Below are positions 62,616 through 64,000 of a stretch of 64,000 nt of DNA, in pieces. Origin of the DNA: Ramlibacter sp. Its GTDB lineage: Bacteria; Pseudomonadota; Gammaproteobacteria; Burkholderiales; Burkholderiaceae_C. The stretch is taken from positions 1 to 64,000 of the forward strand of contig JAQZBU010000005.1 of assembly GCA_029237735.1 (NCBI GenBank). Direction: 5' to 3'. The position numbers and the translations under genes were made by a program. The stretch's first letter is position 1. Every line of letters starts with the position of its first letter. The notes under the pieces were generated by a model. That model saw only the letters and a program-made list of their open reading frames with translations. It was not told the origin of the DNA and did no database searches.

Positions 62616-63584
62616 ATGAACGATGCCGACGCCCCGCCGGTCCTCCCCGCCAGCCAGTTCCGGCGCCTGCGCATCAAGAGCCAGCAGATCATGCTGCTCA
62701 ACGCCCTGGATGAGCACCGCAACCTGCGCCGTGCGGCCGCCGCCATCCACACCACCCAGCCCGCGGCCACCGCCTTGTTGCAGCAGCTCGAGGAAGGGCT
62801 GGGCGTGACGCTGTTCGAGCGCCATCCGCGCGGGATGGAGCCCACGGTCTACGGGGACGTGATGATTCGCTACGCGCGCGGCGTGCTGCACGATTTCGAG
62901 TACGCCGGCGAAGAGATGGCCGCGTTGGCATCGGGCGCCGCCGGGCTGGTGCGCATCGGCAGCGTCATGGGCGCCACGCCGGTCATGCTGACCAATGGCC
63001 TGGCACGCTTCAAGACCGGCAACCCGCGCGTGCGCATCACGTTGCAGGTGGACACCAGCGATCAGCTCATGCCCGCCCTGCTGCGGGGCGACCTGGATGT
63101 GGTGCTGGGGCGCCTGCCCGACCAGTTCTACGACGAAGACCTGGACATCGAGCAGCTCGAAGGCGAACCGATGAGCGTGGTCGCGCGGCCGGGCCACCCG
63201 CTGTTCGACCTGCCCGAGGTGACGCTGGCCGACCTGGTGGTGCAGACCTGGATCCTGCACCCTCTGGGCAGCCCGATGCGCCGCAGGGTCGAGCAGGCTC
63301 TGCAGCACGCCAACCTCTCGGCGCCGCCGGACATCGTCGAGACCTCCTCCATCCTGGCCACCACCTCGCTGCTCGAAGCCAGCAACATGATCTCGGTAGT
63401 GCCGCTGGATGTGGCGCAGCACTACGCCAACTACGGCATGGTCGCCATCGTGGCGGTGCAGTTGCCCATTTCGATGGCCAACCTGGGGATCATCACGCGC
63501 AAGAAGAAAGAACTCGCTCCGGCAGTGAAGGGGTTCCTGCGGGCTTTGCGCGACAGCAACCTGGAGCGGCAGATCGCACGGTGA
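62616..63584 (+). CDS. LysR-family regulator of the sugar-acid operon
   Basis: Start at ATG 62616 (MNDADAPPVLPASQFRRLRIK); 322 residues. The N-terminal winged helix RLRIKSQQIMLLNALDEHRNLRRAAAAIHTTQPAATALLQQLEEGLGVTLFERHPRGMEPT is classical, and the C-terminal effector domain is of the PBP2 type (VRIGSVMGATPVMLTNGLARFKTGNPRVRI). It resembles GalR/GbpR-type LysR proteins that respond to sugar acids. Divergently placed to the fuconate-dehydratase operon with a dyad in between, it is the obvious local regulator. Confidence 0.9.
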   Translation: MNDADAPPVLPASQFRRLRIKSQQIMLLNALDEHRNLRRAAAAIHTTQPAATALLQQLEEGLGVTLFERHPRGMEPTVYGDVMIRYARGVLHDFEYAGEEMAALASGAAGLVRIGSVMGATPVMLTNGLARFKTGNPRVRITLQVDTSDQLMPALLRGDLDVVLGRLPDQFYDEDLDIEQLEGEPMSVVARPGHPLFDLPEVTLADLVVQTWILHPLGSPMRRRVEQALQHANLSAPPDIVETSSILATTSLLEASNMISVVPLDVAQHYANYGMVAIVAVQLPISMANLGIITRKKKELAPAVKGFLRALRDSNLERQIAR

Positions 63585-63853
63585 TGCGTGGCCTCTGGCA
63601 GGCACGCATTCGTCGAACGCCAACCTGGTATCTCGCGCGACCAGGGAACGAATTTCTTCCAACCGTTACTGATGTCTGAGATAGGTAGGGGAGCTGTTGG
63701 GTTTGTTTTTTCAGAAAGGCGGCAGTCTTGCCTTCAAGTGACCCAGGCGCAAGCAATTAACTGATCCGAAGCAGGTCAGCCGACCCCGGCGGTATTCAAA
63801 GCCGTGGGGTCGCTCGTGTGGTGATCCGGCAAGATTTGGCGCATGGTCGCATC
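63585..63853. other. intergenic region with hairpin
   Basis: 269 bp without a gene. GC content drops (TGTTGGGTTTGTTTTTTCAG). A perfect 7-bp stem CGACCCC/GGGGTCG with further inner pairing lies at 63781-63812, 41 nt before the next start; it could end lysR transcription or regulate the following gene. Confidence 0.55.
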
Positions 63854-64000
63854 ATGGCTGTAGCTAGTTTTGAGGATTTGTGCGCGGGTTTTTGCGAGAT
63901 TGTCAAAGTCCCACTCCCCGTACTCAAGGCAGACGACCGAGGCTTGGTCGCATTTCATGTGGTGTTGCGCGACGCCACCGTCAATCTGGTGCATCGCCCG
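63854..64000 (+). CDS. CesT-type type III secretion chaperone-like protein (cut by window edge)
   Basis: Not in the ORF track because it runs off the end. Frame from ATG 63854 reads MAVASFEDLCAGFCEIVKVP then PVLKADDRGLVAFHVVLRDA and continues to the last base (49 codons). The pattern of an N-terminal helix with FxxLxxxFC, then Pro, acidic/Gly turn and beta strands (AFHVVLRDATVNLVHRP) matches small class I type III secretion chaperones (CesT/SycE-like). The AT-richer composition differs from neighbours. The match is short and unproven; it would be the first sign of a type III secretion locus to the right. Confidence 0.5.
   Translation, partial: MAVASFEDLCAGFCEIVKVPLPVLKADDRGLVAFHVVLRDATVNLVHRP

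Overview
The window is high-GC DNA, densely coded on both strands. It is most consistent with a betaproteobacterium of the order Burkholderiales, probably Comamonadaceae-like. The evidence is two Bug/TctC tripartite tricarboxylate-type binding proteins, a Liv ABC operon carrying its own acyl-CoA ligase, a tolB-pal-cpoB cluster ending near tRNA-Lys, and a tightly overlapped purD-hemF-nadD-rsfS-rlmH block. This assignment is inference; no rRNA or marker phylogeny was possible.

Layout. 1-3.0 kb: a D-amino-acid dehydrogenase-like flavoprotein cut by the left edge, its overlapping IclR regulator, a DUF1232 protein and an acidic protein of unknown function. 3.1-7.1 kb: a small prophage remnant between two identical 30-bp terminator-like repeats, the right copy just downstream of tRNA-Lys(UUU). 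It holds a 5'-truncated tail tape-measure gene and a membrane-anchored protein with a decaying tandem-repeat tail. 7.2-10.5 kb: an N-terminally shortened tcdA, then cpoB, pal and tolB. 10.6-17.2 kb: LPS genes (three GT2 glycosyltransferases, msbA, and one gene fusing an O-antigen-ligase-like domain to a GT9 domain). 17.2-24.4 kb: rng, a PAS sensor without kinase domain, maf, rlmH, rsfS with a histone-like tail, nadD, hemF and purD. 24.5-26.9 kb: yebC and a HerA-like ATPase. 27.0-30.3 kb: a uracil-catabolism (URC) type cluster, urc1-like, urc4-like and upp, with codA a few kb away (34.3 kb). 30.4-37.0 kb: a TPR protein, a HupE/UreJ protein with an EF-hand-like loop, a frameshifted flavoprotein, codA, a HAD phosphatase and a membrane protein. 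37.0-43.4 kb: a glycine-rich exported protein, a DUF2182/DUF1326 pair, a cupin, a Bug receptor, an Ldh2-family dehydrogenase and a di-haem cytochrome c. 43.7-51.2 kb: a MarR regulator convergent with a livG-ligase-livHMF-binding-protein operon. 51.2-53.5 kb: a decay zone with fragments of an enoyl-CoA hydratase and an FKBP isomerase, a 185-bp imperfect palindrome and two unknown genes. 53.9-55.2 kb: a GH8 glycosidase. 55.2-63.6 kb: a sugar-acid catabolic operon led by an L-fuconate-dehydratase-like enzyme with a divergent LysR regulator. The right edge cuts a gene resembling a type III secretion chaperone.

A family of about 70-80 bp double-hairpin repeats (GTCAT...ATGAC) occurs seven times between 20.4 and 44.3 kb, always between genes, and marks operon boundaries. 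Best candidates for new biology are the membrane-anchored repeat protein in the prophage remnant, the ligase-GT9 fusion, the URC cluster and the 185-bp palindrome.
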